A stretch of DNA of 37,848 nt from Ectothiorhodospiraceae bacterium (GCA_002401775.2 NVUB02000217.1:1-37848), one strand, 5' to 3'; positions 7,803 to 16,323 are shown, numbered from the stretch's first letter. Made by a program: numbers and translations. The notes: generated from the letters alone by a model not told the origin.

Positions 7803-8231
7803 TCAGCTTTGGTGGGCATCTGCGAGCTCACGAATAACTCTGGCGATAACCTCACGTTGTAGTTTGGGGAGCTCCATCCATGCCTTGCCAAGATCAAAAG
7901 CCTCTTTGTTGAGTTTGTCTTTGCCCGTGACGGGCGCATTTTCCCCTTTGCCGCGCGGGCTTTTGCCTTTGTTGTAAGGTTCTCCCTGGCCCGAGAGCAG
8001 CCAATTCGAGCGCGCCTTAGTCAATTCAGACAACTTCACCAACGCGGATGTCGCCGGAAACGACTCACCTTTTAGCCATTTCCCCACCTCAGAAGAAGAG
8101 ACTTCCAGCAATTCAGACAGGCGAGACTGCCGCCCACCGCCCAGTTTAGGGAAAAAAATATTGTCCAGGGCATCATTCAGACGATCAGAAAATCGGCTGG
8201 TTTCACTGGTAGAGCTTTTACGTTTCGGCAT
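7803..8231 (-). CDS. CI/XRE-type DNA-binding regulator
   Basis: A 142-residue protein with a helix-turn-helix of the phage CI repressor kind: residues about 13-83 (SDRLNDALDNIF then SRLSELLEVSSSEVGKWLKG, SALVKLSELTKARSNWLLSG). The C-terminal part is charged and ends in a helix (LPKLQREVIARVIRELADAH). No LexA-like peptidase domain, so it would not self-cleave. The ATG at 8231 (MPKRKSS) begins the domain; the frame is open upstream to 8483, but that part is low-quality and crosses the palindrome. It is divergent from the sigma-factor operon, with a perfect 17-bp palindrome between them, so it may control itself or that operon. No other phage genes are nearby. Confidence 0.75.
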   Translation of the reverse strand: MPKRKSSTSETSRFSDRLNDALDNIFFPKLGGGRQSRLSELLEVSSSEVGKWLKGESFPATSALVKLSELTKARSNWLLSGQGEPYNKGKSPRGKGENAPVTGKDKLNKEAFDLGKAWMELPKLQREVIARVIRELADAHQS

Positions 8232-8317
8232 GGTGTTACATCTTGTCCTTGTCGGTGACTCGGTTGTGCAGGAAGGTGGGCTTAAAAAAGAGCCCCAGGA
8301 ATATATCGGCAGAAATA

Positions 8318-8334
8318 GGGTAAATAATTTACCC
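8318..8334. promoter_or_regulatory. Candidate operator: perfect 17-bp palindrome
   Basis: GGGTAAATAATTTACCC is perfectly symmetric around A8326. It lies in the divergent region between the XRE regulator and the sigma-factor operon. On the minus strand it overlaps a possible -35 (TTATTT) 16 bp before TATATT (8300-8305), which would suit autorepression. A further imperfect site (CACCCT then AGGGTAGGTG) follows at about 8334-8360. Confidence 0.5.
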
Positions 8335-8522
8335 ACCCTGTCAACCGAAAGGGTAGGTGTGCGTTGTTCCTGATAAGAAGTGAATATTGTGCCGCTATTA
8401 TACAGACAGCTTTGAAGCGGTGGTTTACCACATGTGGGGGCTAAAAGACATGGACAAAGGACCTTAGCCTTGTTCAAATCCAAGCGACGAGACTGATGTT
8501 ATGCGAACCTGGCGGGAGAACA

Positions 8523-9164
8523 ATGCGGGACAATACGAACCTCGGCACCACCACCACCACCACCACCACCACCATGGGCGCGCCTCTGGCAAACGTGGCC
8601 ATGACGCTGGATCAATTTTTAGCGAGTGTGGAAACGCGGGCATTTCGCATGGCGATGATTGCTACAGGCAATCGTGAGGATGCGCTGGATATTGTGCAAG
8701 ATGCCATGATGCGGCTGGTCAAAAAATATGCCTCGCGCGGCCCCGAAGAGTGGGGGCCCTTGTTTCACCGCATCGTGCAGAGTGTCATCCGTGACGGCTA
8801 TCGCCGAGCCGCCGTGCGCAATCGCTTTCGGATATTTTTCGGCTACAAGGGAAACCAGGACGAGAGTTACCAAGCGAATACCATAGAAGACCCTATTGAG
8901 GCTCGCTTTGCGACGGCTGACCCCCAGCCGGATGAACAACTTGCACAGCAGCAGGCGATGCAACAACTGGATACGGCATTGCATCACTTACCGCTTCGAC
9001 AACAGCAAGCTTTTTTGTTGCGACAATGGGAAGGTCTGAGTGTGCGTGAAACGGCGCAGGCGATGGGATGCGGAGAAGGTAGCGTAAAGACGCACCTTTC
9101 CCGAGCGACAAAAACCTTGCGTGAGCAGCTGCAAGGATATGCATTTTTTAATGACAGTGTCTGA
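8523..9164 (+). CDS. ECF-type RNA polymerase sigma factor with N-terminal poly-Thr tract
   Basis: About 213 residues. Region 2 is ASVETRAFRMAMIATGN followed by REDALDIVQDAMMRLVKKYA, and region 4 ends in the helix-turn-helix LSVRETAQAMGCGEGSVKTH. The linker between them is longer than in small ECF factors. The start at 8523 has a good ribosome site (GGGAG six bases before); the frame is open from 8496. Residues 9-17 are nine Thr codons, all ACC. A start after the tract (8574 or 8601) would also leave region 2 complete, so the tract may be a dispensable tail. It begins a set with a DUF3619-like membrane protein and a DUF3106-like protein, a combination known from proteobacteria. Confidence 0.85.
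   Translation: MRDNTNLGTTTTTTTTTMGAPLANVAMTLDQFLASVETRAFRMAMIATGNREDALDIVQDAMMRLVKKYASRGPEEWGPLFHRIVQSVIRDGYRRAAVRNRFRIFFGYKGNQDESYQANTIEDPIEARFATADPQPDEQLAQQQAMQQLDTALHHLPLRQQQAFLLRQWEGLSVRETAQAMGCGEGSVKTHLSRATKTLREQLQGYAFFNDSV
8547..8573 (+). repeat. (ACC)9 trinucleotide microsatellite inside a sigma-factor gene
   Basis: Nine perfect ACC repeats encode nine threonines near the N-terminus. Slippage would change the tail by whole codons without shifting frame. It directly precedes an in-frame ATG. Confidence 0.85.
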
Positions 9165-9222
9165 TATGACATGTCTGATAAGCCATTACGGCCATCGAAA
9201 ATGAAAATCAGGAGTTTGAACA

Positions 9223-9687
9223 GTGAGTGAATCTCAAGACAAACATTCGCAACAACAGGATCACTTTCTTCGCGATCTAAAAGAGACCTTGGATGCGTCG
9301 GAAAAATCCATAGACGCAAACACGCTAGGGCAATTGCGAGCAGCACGGCGTGAAATTTTATCAAACAGTGTCCGCTCGGAAAAAACACAACAGGTTCGTC
9401 CAGGCTGGTGGATGCCGGTTGGCAGTCTAGCAGCCGTCGCAACGGTGGCCGTAGTCGCCGTTTCATTATGGTCTTTACCGCCGGGTCAAATGTTGGATGA
9501 ACAAATATCAACAGCAGAAGACATTGCCATGTTGAGTGGCCTTTCTTTAAGTGACAGTGGATTAAGTGGCAATGGTTTAAGTGACAATAGTTTAAATGAC
9601 AGTGAATTAAGCGACGCTGAAGCCTTGGAGTTATATGAAAACCTGGATTTTTATTTATGGTTAGACGATGAGAAAAAAGCGGGATAA
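9223..9687 (+). CDS. DUF3619-like membrane protein, possible anti-sigma factor
   Basis: A 154-residue protein with a cytoplasmic N-terminal helix region (LKETLDASEKSIDANTLGQL then RAARREIL), one membrane segment (about 62-84, WWMPVGSLAAVATVAVVAVS) and an acidic C-terminal part outside. The LRAARREIL-type motif and position right after a sigma-factor gene fit DUF3619. I infer, without proof, that it holds the sigma factor at the membrane. GTG start with AGGAG spaced well. Five 15-bp units (9547-9621) encode LSDSG-like repeats in the periplasmic part, then EALELYENLDFYLWLDD. Confidence 0.7.
   Translation: MSESQDKHSQQQDHFLRDLKETLDASEKSIDANTLGQLRAARREILSNSVRSEKTQQVRPGWWMPVGSLAAVATVAVVAVSLWSLPPGQMLDEQISTAEDIAMLSGLSLSDSGLSGNGLSDNSLNDSELSDAEALELYENLDFYLWLDDEKKAG
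9547..9621 (+). repeat. Five 15-bp tandem repeats in the DUF3619-like gene
   Basis: Units at 9547, 9562, 9577, 9592 and 9607 vary around TTAAGTGACAATGGT and encode LSDSG, LSGNG, LSDNS, LNDSE and LSDAE. They lengthen the acidic periplasmic linker in frame. Confidence 0.8.
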
Positions 9688-9940
9688 GCCGGTGAGGCGA
9701 TGGGTGGGCATGTTGGGAATAACGCCAATGCTAGTGTCGGTGTCATTGGTCATGCCCGTGACAGCACTGACGGCAGAAACGGCTGCCAGCCCCAGCCTTG
9801 AACTGCTGGAATTTCTAGGAGACTGGGAAAGCAAAGAAGGCGAATGGCAGGACCCGTTGGAATTAATGAATGCACTGGATGCGCTGGAAGATGATGCGCA
9901 AAAGGTAAACGCTGAGGGTAGTGGTAATGGACAGTCATAA
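9668..9940 (+). CDS. Small secreted protein of unknown function
   Basis: 90 residues: a basic start (MRKKRDKPVRR), a hydrophobic segment (about 12-31) ending at a plausible signal-peptidase site (TALTAETAA), then an acidic region with LELLEFLGDWE and DPLELMNALDALED. It overlaps the end of the DUF3619-like gene by 20 bp and the start of the next gene, indicating translational coupling in one operon. The EFLGDWE / DPLE pattern recalls short secreted proteins found between DUF3619 and DUF3106 genes, but I cannot name a family. Confidence 0.65.
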   Translation: MRKKRDKPVRRWVGMLGITPMLVSVSLVMPVTALTAETAASPSLELLEFLGDWESKEGEWQDPLELMNALDALEDDAQKVNAEGSGNGQS

Positions 9941-10559
9941 AATGAAACAGACCGACCCCGCAAATAATGGGAAAAAGTCGCGAGCTATTTGCTTGTTGTG
10001 GGTGTTATTCACAATGTTCAGCACCTCTCAGATTGCCATGGCTGCTGATGCTGACACGGCGATTGCAGCGACAAATGGCGTTAACCGCGAAATAACATCT
10101 CAGGGGCAGGGGCGAGTGATGCAAGGAGTGAACTGGGAGAGCCTTAGCCCCGAAGAACAAACCTTATTGGCGCCCTTTGCTGACAACTGGGCCACGCTGC
10201 CACCGAACCGCCAGCAACGGTTACGAAAGGGCATTGGACGCTGGAGTTCAATGACACCGGAGCAACGTACTAACGTTAAAAAACGGTTTTCACGCTGGAA
10301 GCAATTGAGCCCGGAAAAACGCCAGAAAGTGCGTCGTCGGTTTGAGCAATTTATGTCGCTTCCACCGCTGGAACGAAAACGATTACGGGCCCGTTTTCGC
10401 AGCTTTCGAGCGTTACCACAGGAACGCCGTGAAGCGTTACGCCAGCGGTGGCAGCAAATGTCACCGGCACAACGTCGAGCCGTCGCCGAACGACGCATGA
10501 ATCGACGCCAACAAAACATGCAGCAGCGTCAGCACATTCGCCGCGACCAGCGCCGGTAA
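9927..10559 (+). CDS. DUF3106-like exported basic repeat protein
   Basis: About 210 residues. Signal peptide (about 20-39, ICLLWVLFTMFSTSQIAMA), then a repeated unit of the form L(S/P)PEQRxxVxxRFxxW: LSPEEQTLL, LPPNRQQRL, MTPEQRTNV, LSPEKRQKV, LPPLERKRL, LPQERREAL and MSPAQRRAV, ending in an Arg/Gln-rich tail. This matches DUF3106; the SPEQR helices resemble periplasmic LTxxQ/CpxP-type proteins, so a periplasmic helical sensor or chaperone role is possible. ATG at 9927 overlaps the preceding gene; GTG at 9921 is an alternative start. Fourth gene of the sigma-factor cassette. Confidence 0.75.
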   Translation: MDSHKMKQTDPANNGKKSRAICLLWVLFTMFSTSQIAMAADADTAIAATNGVNREITSQGQGRVMQGVNWESLSPEEQTLLAPFADNWATLPPNRQQRLRKGIGRWSSMTPEQRTNVKKRFSRWKQLSPEKRQKVRRRFEQFMSLPPLERKRLRARFRSFRALPQERREALRQRWQQMSPAQRRAVAERRMNRRQQNMQQRQHIRRDQRR

Positions 10560-10635
10560 AAAAGCAGAGAAGGATAGGCGGATGCAATAATGGTCAATAA
10601 GAAGCATCACGTAATTTCTCTATGAGACTTTGTGA

Positions 10636-11583
10636 ATGAGTCGCCATTGCTTTGTGTGTTTATTTTTAGCAGTAAAGCTAAAAATATTGCTGGCCATGGC
10701 CACCTCTTTTGTCTATGTCTTAGTCATCGCTATCGCTATAGCCATCACCAAACCGAATGTCGCACATGCGGAAAGTTTACCCGCAGAAATAGCGCTTCCT
10801 TCGGTCTTTTCTGTTGAGATCGGCGGAGATGTAGAAGGAAGTCACAACCTCTATCTGGATTTAGATACAGCCCTTGAATCCGGCGCCCGAATACTGGCGT
10901 CATATTCGGCAAATCGCACAGAAAATAATGATACCCCCGTGACGACCCGCAGTATTGTAGTGGGCTTTCGCACAGACCCCATGGCGCTTTTTAGTGGAGG
11001 GCTGGATATTGAACAGTGGGGTGACAACGATACCCTGCTTATCGATACGTTACGGCTGGCATTAGAATTCAATACCGAACAGTGGTCATTTTCCTTACGC
11101 CCGCAGTGGCGAACACTGACCCTTACCACCGATTGCATTGCCATAATATCGGCGCGGTGCGATACGCATGTAAAAGTGAAGAGTACCGGATCGGCAGTGG
11201 ATGTCAGCTATTACAGCAACGGGCCATGGTCATTCTCCATGGGTTATTCAACGCAACGTTACGATAAAAAAGTAGCCGCACTCGCTTCGGATACACGTTT
11301 GCAGTTTGTGTTTTCGGCCGCCACCCTCGACCTCGCAACAGGTCTGGAAGACCGCCGCAGTCACGTGGGCGTATCTTACTTTCTACACGATTCTCTATGG
11401 TCAATCACCGCGATAAAAAGTGTCTCAAAAGTAACCGGCGACGCCAGCAATATCACCGTCTTACGATATTCAACAGACCTCAACAAACAATGGCGAATAC
11501 GCATAAACCTGGGAACCCAATCATTTGATAATGAGACAAAAAAAGCAGGCTTTGCAGGAACGGGCTTATCTTATAATTGGTAA
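10636..11583 (+). CDS. Probable outer-membrane beta-barrel protein
   Basis: 315 residues with a long hydrophobic signal region (about 17-43) ending VAHA-ES, then alternating beta-strand patterns (VFSVEIGGDVEGSHNLYLDL, TRSIVVGFRTDP, TLRLALEFN, WSFSLRPQWRTLTL, VSYYSNGPWSFSMGYS, RIRINLGTQSF) and a C-terminal aromatic residue (GLSYNW), as in barrel proteins recognised by BAM. Two cysteines about 11 residues apart (TDC..ARC) could form a loop disulfide. No family name recognised. It follows the DUF3106-like gene by 77 bp on the same strand and may be a target or member of the sigma cassette. Confidence 0.65.
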   Translation: MSRHCFVCLFLAVKLKILLAMATSFVYVLVIAIAIAITKPNVAHAESLPAEIALPSVFSVEIGGDVEGSHNLYLDLDTALESGARILASYSANRTENNDTPVTTRSIVVGFRTDPMALFSGGLDIEQWGDNDTLLIDTLRLALEFNTEQWSFSLRPQWRTLTLTTDCIAIISARCDTHVKVKSTGSAVDVSYYSNGPWSFSMGYSTQRYDKKVAALASDTRLQFVFSAATLDLATGLEDRRSHVGVSYFLHDSLWSITAIKSVSKVTGDASNITVLRYSTDLNKQWRIRINLGTQSFDNETKKAGFAGTGLSYNW

Positions 11584-11898
11584 TTGATAGTTGGTTTTTT
11601 TAGGCTTGTTTATATTTTGGTGTTGTAAACGCAAAGGCCACAAAGACGCAGAGGATGCAAAGAAAAACCGATGATCTTTCTCAGCAGCCTTTGCATTAAT
11701 TCCCAGAGCGATGATTTAAGCCTCCGTAATTAATCCAGTGTCGACCATCCGTCCGCAGCCCCAGTCCTCAGCACTCTGCACTAAAAACATGTCAACCAAT
11801 CTTTCGTTGCTGCGTTGTTAAAGGTAAGCCGTTGCCGTTTTGCACAGGCGATTGCCTTTTCGCAACAGAAGCATTTTTGTCTTTGTCAGGAGATTGTT
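11584..11898. other. Intergenic region with a CGCAAAGG-type repeat
   Basis: Contains AACGCAAAGGCCACAAAGAC from about 11628 followed by GCAGAGGATGCAAAG, related to copies near 6963 and 18498, and an inverse-looking CAGCCTTTGCATTAA near 11684. The rest holds the ribosome site (AGGAG at about 11888) of the lipoprotein gene; no gene is seen. Confidence 0.5.
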
Positions 11899-13875
11899 AT
11901 GAATTTATTAAAAGTACCCACAAGCAACAGCGCCGACGAGGTATTGTTGGCGCGTCAGAACGCTCTATTTGCACCATTATTATCAATGCTATTTTTGTTG
12001 TTGATGAGTCTTGCACTGGTGGGTTGTGGTGCCTCGAATGATGCCAGTGAAGAGGGCGATGGCGAGGTGGTGATCGGCCTTACGGATGCGGAGGGTGATT
12101 TTGCCACGTATACCGTTGATGTTTTGTCGTTAACGCTTACCAAGGCTAATGGAGCAGTGGTGGAAACGCTGCCTTTGTCAACGCGGGTAGATTTTGCTCA
12201 ATACACCGAATTAACGGAATTTTTGACGGCGGCCACGGTTCCCAATGGCGCGTACGTCAAGGCCAGTATGGTGCTGGATTACCGTAATGCGGATATTCGG
12301 GTGGAAAATGCCGCCGGTGATGCGGTACAGGTCAGTAATATTGTCGGTGCCGATGGCATGGCGTTGGAGGAGATTGAAGTGACGGTTAATCTTGATGGCC
12401 GTAATAAGTTAATTGTTGCTCCTGGTCTTCCCAGCCATATCACTCTGGATTTTGATCTTAAGGCCTCTAATACCGTCAGTTTTGACGATATGGGCATACC
12501 AACTCAAGTGGTCGAACCGTTTTTGCTGGCCGATGTCGCATTAGAGCAAGCGAAACTGCACCGTCTGCGTGGCCCATTAGCCCGTGTAGATGTTGACGGT
12601 AATCGTTTTTCAGTGATTCTTCGTCCTTTCCATCATAGAATCGATAATGACCGCCAGAATCATTTTGGCCAACTGGAAGTGGTAATAAACGACACGACGC
12701 TGTTTGATATCAGCGGTGAAACGTATGAAGGGCAAACTGGTCTGGTAGCCCTTGATGCGCAGCCTGCTTTTACGGCGACCATTGTGATGGGCGATCTTAA
12801 ATTTAATCCGCGTCGGTTTGAAGCGCGGGAAGTTTATACCGGCGCCAGTGTACCGGGTGGTGATCTGGATGTGGTAACGGGTAATGTGATCGCCCGTAGC
12901 GGAGATGTGCTAACCGTGAAGGGCGCGACCCTGGTACGGGCGGGTGGCAGTGTGATCTTTAATGATGAAATCACCATCAACCTGGGTGATATGACCACCG
13001 TTAAACGTCAGCTTTCTATGGGCAATGAATACAGTATTAGCGATGTGTCTGTGGGGCAGCGGGTGAGAGTGTTCGGTGTGCTAACAAACGATATAGCGAC
13101 AGAGCTGGAAATGGATGCCGGTGTCAGCAATCAGGGGCGGGTGATGATGCGCCTTACGACATTGCGTGGCACCGTGGTCGGAGTAGTGGGAATTCCCGGC
13201 ATAGCGTTACCGTTTATCATGGATCTACAGGGGATTGACGGGCGCAATATTGGTCTGTTTGATTTCAGCGGAACAGGCGATGTGGTCGACAATGGTTCCG
13301 ACAATGATTCCGACCCTGCATCGTATGAAATTAACGTCGCGACACTGGATGTCTCTGGATTTACAGAAGGCACTCCCATCAAAGTACGTGGATTTGTGCG
13401 TTCCTTTGGCCAAGTGACCATGGGCCAGATAACCATGGGCCAGATAACCACAGCTGCTTCGAGTGATTTTGATGCACGCACCGTCGTGGATATTAGCGCA
13501 CTAAAAGCGGTGATGGTGATCAGTTGGGACCCCGCTTCAAATACTGCAGTGGAGAGTATTTCTGCCGAGAGCGTTCGCCTGGACCTATCGGGCGTTGGTC
13601 GTTTGCATCAAGTGGCTCGCAGCCGGGTAGTGGTTGATTTACTTAACGAGACGAGTGCGCCGTCGATCACATCAAATAATGATACTGGAGAAGGTCTGTA
13701 CTGGGTAGCGCAAGCGGGCAGCCACCAATTGCACACGACGTTTGCAAGCTTTACGGCAGATCTTGATGCCAGACTGAATGCTGGGGCGTTGGTGAAGCAT
13801 GTACTGGCAAGTGGTCAGTATGATAATGCCAGTGTGACAATAATGGCGGACTTCGTATCGGTTTTAGTGGAGTAG
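11899..13875 (+). CDS. DUF4382/DUF5666-like lipoprotein
   Basis: 658 residues. Lipobox LALVGC with Cys43 after a hydrophobic stretch, so it should be lipid-anchored. The first domain (about 55-210: GEVVIGLTDAEGDFATYTVD, then VLSLTLTKANG and VPNGAYVKASMVLDY) resembles DUF4382. The following segments contain repeated beta units of the type VxGxVxxxxGxxLTVxGA / VGQRVRVFGVL, as in DUF5666 proteins. Function unknown, likely surface or periplasmic binding. I chose ATG 11899 because of AGGAG eight bases upstream; the frame is open from 11815. A 15-bp tandem repeat at 13402-13446 encodes FGQVT-MGQIT-MGQIT. Confidence 0.75.
   Translation: MNLLKVPTSNSADEVLLARQNALFAPLLSMLFLLLMSLALVGCGASNDASEEGDGEVVIGLTDAEGDFATYTVDVLSLTLTKANGAVVETLPLSTRVDFAQYTELTEFLTAATVPNGAYVKASMVLDYRNADIRVENAAGDAVQVSNIVGADGMALEEIEVTVNLDGRNKLIVAPGLPSHITLDFDLKASNTVSFDDMGIPTQVVEPFLLADVALEQAKLHRLRGPLARVDVDGNRFSVILRPFHHRIDNDRQNHFGQLEVVINDTTLFDISGETYEGQTGLVALDAQPAFTATIVMGDLKFNPRRFEAREVYTGASVPGGDLDVVTGNVIARSGDVLTVKGATLVRAGGSVIFNDEITINLGDMTTVKRQLSMGNEYSISDVSVGQRVRVFGVLTNDIATELEMDAGVSNQGRVMMRLTTLRGTVVGVVGIPGIALPFIMDLQGIDGRNIGLFDFSGTGDVVDNGSDNDSDPASYEINVATLDVSGFTEGTPIKVRGFVRSFGQVTMGQITMGQITTAASSDFDARTVVDISALKAVMVISWDPASNTAVESISAESVRLDLSGVGRLHQVARSRVVVDLLNETSAPSITSNNDTGEGLYWVAQAGSHQLHTTFASFTADLDARLNAGALVKHVLASGQYDNASVTIMADFVSVLVE
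13402..13446 (+). repeat. Three 15-bp tandem units inside the lipoprotein gene
   Basis: Two identical units (ACCATGGGCCAGATA, 13417-13431 and 13432-13446) follow a diverged one, encoding MGQIT repeats. Confidence 0.6.
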
Positions 13876-13879
13876 TTGT

Positions 13880-13955
13880 CACGGGCTTCAGCCCGGAGAG
13901 TCGATGTCGATAATACAGGGTGGGTGCTACGAAAGTAGAGCCCATCTTGTTTTGT
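13880..13955 (+). terminator. Possible terminator region after the lipoprotein gene
   Basis: Two hairpins: CGGGCT-TC-AGCCCG near 13882-13895, and a longer one with a GAAA tetraloop (13931-13934), stem GTGGGTGCTAC-like with two internal mismatches, followed by CTTGTTTTG. The T tract is interrupted, so the efficiency is uncertain. Confidence 0.35.
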
Positions 13956-14155
13956 TATGGATAATCGGCAGAATGTAAGGTGTGGGAGCATCCTAATGGT
14001 TTACAACCGTTCATAACCGTACACAACATGCACCCCGCAGACTCCGGTGATGCCCCTGTACGGAGAATAACCCACTATTTTGGACTAAACTGGCAATGGT
14101 TATTAGTATTTAATGGGCTTGCAAACGACGAAAAGAGAACCACCTGGGACGAGTG

Positions 14156-15103
14156 ATGGAACGAAGCGAGCAAAAACAGCATTGGCAATGGCTCAACAAT
14201 AGCGCAACGTGGATGTGCTATTGGGGCTGGGTGTGCCTCACATTGCTGTTGCCTATACCGGTTCTGGCTGCCAATGTGGCTGCAATGGTTGGTGAAGACT
14301 CACCTAGCCAGATATTGCTGGTTGAGTCATCCTGGTTAGTGCAGCATCAGTACCACCAAGATGTGGTGGTGGTCGATGTGCGGTCCAGCGACGAGTATAA
14401 AAAAGGCCATATTCGCCGAGCCATCAACATTCCCACAGACCTGACATACCGGCAAAGAGATAGGACCGATCGTCTGGGCTCAATGGCGTATATACAAGAC
14501 TTGTTTGGCGCATCGGGTATAGACCGAAATACCAATGTGATTTTGTACGATGACGGTACCTTTATGGACGCCGGACGCGCTTTCTGGGTGTTTGAAGTGT
14601 ATGGCCATCGTCGTGTGGCCATACTCAACGGGGGCTATCCTGATTGGGTAGATAAAAGCTATGAGGTTTCAATGCATGAGGTGCCTCGCAAAGCCAAAAA
14701 ATTTGTGGCATTCATACAACCTGAAAAGCTCGCGACCCGGTTACATGCCCGATTAGCGATAAATGATAAATCTAAAGTGTTAATAGATGCGCGACCGGAA
14801 GAAGAATATCAGGGAAAGAAATCTGAGGCGCGCCGGTTTGGTCATATTCCCGGTGCGGTCAGTGTGCCTTGGGATCGCAATATTAATTGGGTAGAAGGCC
14901 GGCCGAAGAGTAAACCGCTTTCCGAGTTAGCCGATCTTTATAAAGGTTACCCAAAAGAAACCCAGTTTATTACCTATTGTAATAAAGGCCGACAATCATC
15001 ATTCACCTACTATGTGTTAAGACGGCTTGGCCGCAATGTTTCACATTACGATGGTTCCTGGTTTGACTGGGGAAATGACATGGATTTGCCAATAGAAAAA
15101 TAA
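14156..15103 (+). CDS. Exported tandem-domain rhodanese (sulfurtransferase), paralogue 1
   Basis: 315 residues with an N-terminal signal peptide (WGWVCLTLLLPIPVLAANVA) and two rhodanese domains. The first (about 60-170, VVVVDVRSSDEYKKGHIRRA) has LYDDGTF where the active Cys loop would be, so it is structural. The second (about 195-310, KVLIDARPEEEYQGKK) has the catalytic loop YCNKGRQSS with Cys275. It should transfer sulfane sulfur from thiosulfate or a related donor in the periplasm. The loop differs from the CRxGxx(R/T) of typical cytoplasmic enzymes. ATG at 14156; GTG 14153 is possible. Closely similar to the next gene. Confidence 0.88.
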   Translation: MERSEQKQHWQWLNNSATWMCYWGWVCLTLLLPIPVLAANVAAMVGEDSPSQILLVESSWLVQHQYHQDVVVVDVRSSDEYKKGHIRRAINIPTDLTYRQRDRTDRLGSMAYIQDLFGASGIDRNTNVILYDDGTFMDAGRAFWVFEVYGHRRVAILNGGYPDWVDKSYEVSMHEVPRKAKKFVAFIQPEKLATRLHARLAINDKSKVLIDARPEEEYQGKKSEARRFGHIPGAVSVPWDRNINWVEGRPKSKPLSELADLYKGYPKETQFITYCNKGRQSSFTYYVLRRLGRNVSHYDGSWFDWGNDMDLPIEK

Positions 15104-15148
15104 ATACCTGTATGATGGGCGACTTGTGGAACATCAGTAAGAGTGGCG

Positions 15149-16252
15149 ATGAGACATACTCTACGACATATTTGGCAGGAAAGCCGGAGCCCCATGCAAA
15201 ATATAGCGCTGTTGATAGGATTTGTTGTCTCTTTTTTTAGGTCAGTTACTTCATCTCGGTTAGCGTTAGCGGGATTCATTACAATAGCGGCCCTCTGTGC
15301 ACCAGCATCCGCCACAACGGGGCTTGATGACGGACAGAAAACAGCGCTTAGTAGATCCCTTACCACACCCCTTACCACACCCCTTACCACAGCACTAAAC
15401 AGCCGCGACCAGGGTAATGCACTGGTCGGCGAAGCGTCACCCGATCAGTTGTTGCTGGTGGCCGCACCCTGGATACAGGCCCATTCAACGCAGCCGGGCG
15501 TTATTATTGTGGATGTACGCCCGGCGGCTGCCTATCAACAAGGCCATATTCCGGGCGCAGTGAATATTCCCACACAACTCACCTATGGCCAGAATACCGA
15601 TAAAAAGCGCATGGGTTCGATGCGCACTATTCAAAACCTTTTTGGTACTGCCGGTATTGGGCGTGAGAGCAATGTGGTTTTGTATGATGATGGTCAATTT
15701 GTTAATGCCAGCCGGGTTTTCTGGGTGTTGGAAGTGTATGGTCATCGTCGTGTTGCATTGTTGGAGGGAGGCTACCCAGAATGGGTGGAAAAGGGTTACG
15801 GCATCTCTCATGACGTAATGCCAGTGATACCACAGAAATTTATCGCTGCCATTCAGCCAGAAAAACTCGCAACTCGACTGCAGACACGTCTTGCCATTAA
15901 CGACCCCGGTAAGGTTTTAATTGATGCACGTCCGCCTGATGAATATTCAGGAAAAAAATCGCGGGCGCGGCGGTTTGGCCATATTCCCAATGCGATAAAT
16001 GTGCCATGGAAACAGAATGTGGTCACGAACGATGAGGCTTATATGAGTAAGTCGTTGCAAGACCTGGAAAAAGTGTATGCCGGGCTTGATAAAACGCACA
16101 AAATTATCACTTACTGTAATAATGGAAAGCATTCTTCATTAAGTTATTTTTCATTAAGGCGGCTGGGTTATGACGTCGCACATTACGATGATTCGTGGGT
16201 TGAATGGGGGAACTCCCAGGATTTGCCCATTGAAAATTTTAGCAGGCGCTAA
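15149..16252 (+). CDS. Exported tandem-domain rhodanese, paralogue 2
   Basis: 367 residues, a clear duplicate of the preceding gene: shared VGExSPxQxLLV, GHIxxAxNIPTxLTY, NVxLYDDGxF, VYGHRRVAxLxGGYPxWV, IQPEKLATRL and ITYCNxGxxSS blocks. The second-domain Cys is C323 (YCNNGKHSS); the first domain again has Asp in place of Cys. Its N-terminus is longer, with a hydrophobic segment (LALAGFITIAALCAPASA) and a 12-bp repeat encoding PLTTPLTT. It starts 45 bp after the first gene, consistent with one operon. The different catalytic-loop residues (NNGKH against NKGRQ) suggest separate substrates. Confidence 0.88.
   Translation: MRHTLRHIWQESRSPMQNIALLIGFVVSFFRSVTSSRLALAGFITIAALCAPASATTGLDDGQKTALSRSLTTPLTTPLTTALNSRDQGNALVGEASPDQLLLVAAPWIQAHSTQPGVIIVDVRPAAAYQQGHIPGAVNIPTQLTYGQNTDKKRMGSMRTIQNLFGTAGIGRESNVVLYDDGQFVNASRVFWVLEVYGHRRVALLEGGYPEWVEKGYGISHDVMPVIPQKFIAAIQPEKLATRLQTRLAINDPGKVLIDARPPDEYSGKKSRARRFGHIPNAINVPWKQNVVTNDEAYMSKSLQDLEKVYAGLDKTHKIITYCNNGKHSSLSYFSLRRLGYDVAHYDDSWVEWGNSQDLPIENFSRR
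15358..15393 (+). repeat. Three 12-bp tandem repeats in rhodanese paralogue 2
   Basis: Units of CCTTACCACACC encode repeated LTTP just after the signal region; the first copy of the gene lacks them. Confidence 0.75.
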
Positions 16253-16323
16253 AACGATGACTAAAGCAGCATCCTTCACGAACACGAAAAATACCGCCGA
16301 GAACGAGAGGCGCAGGTGTCGAT

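Noticed and set aside
7803-8334. Prophage
   Set aside because: Only a CI-like regulator and one operator-like palindrome are present; no integrase, structural or lysis genes lie around them.
8232-8483. N-terminal extension of the XRE regulator by 84 residues
   Set aside because: It crosses the palindrome and probable promoter, is rich in Ser/Pro/Cys without domain features, and the helix-turn-helix domain starts right after the ATG at 8231.
9547-9621. Possible CRISPR-like repeats
   Set aside because: Units are directly adjacent, 15 bp long and in frame, so they are coding tandem repeats; no spacers exist. The same holds for 21347-21385, which has no spacers.
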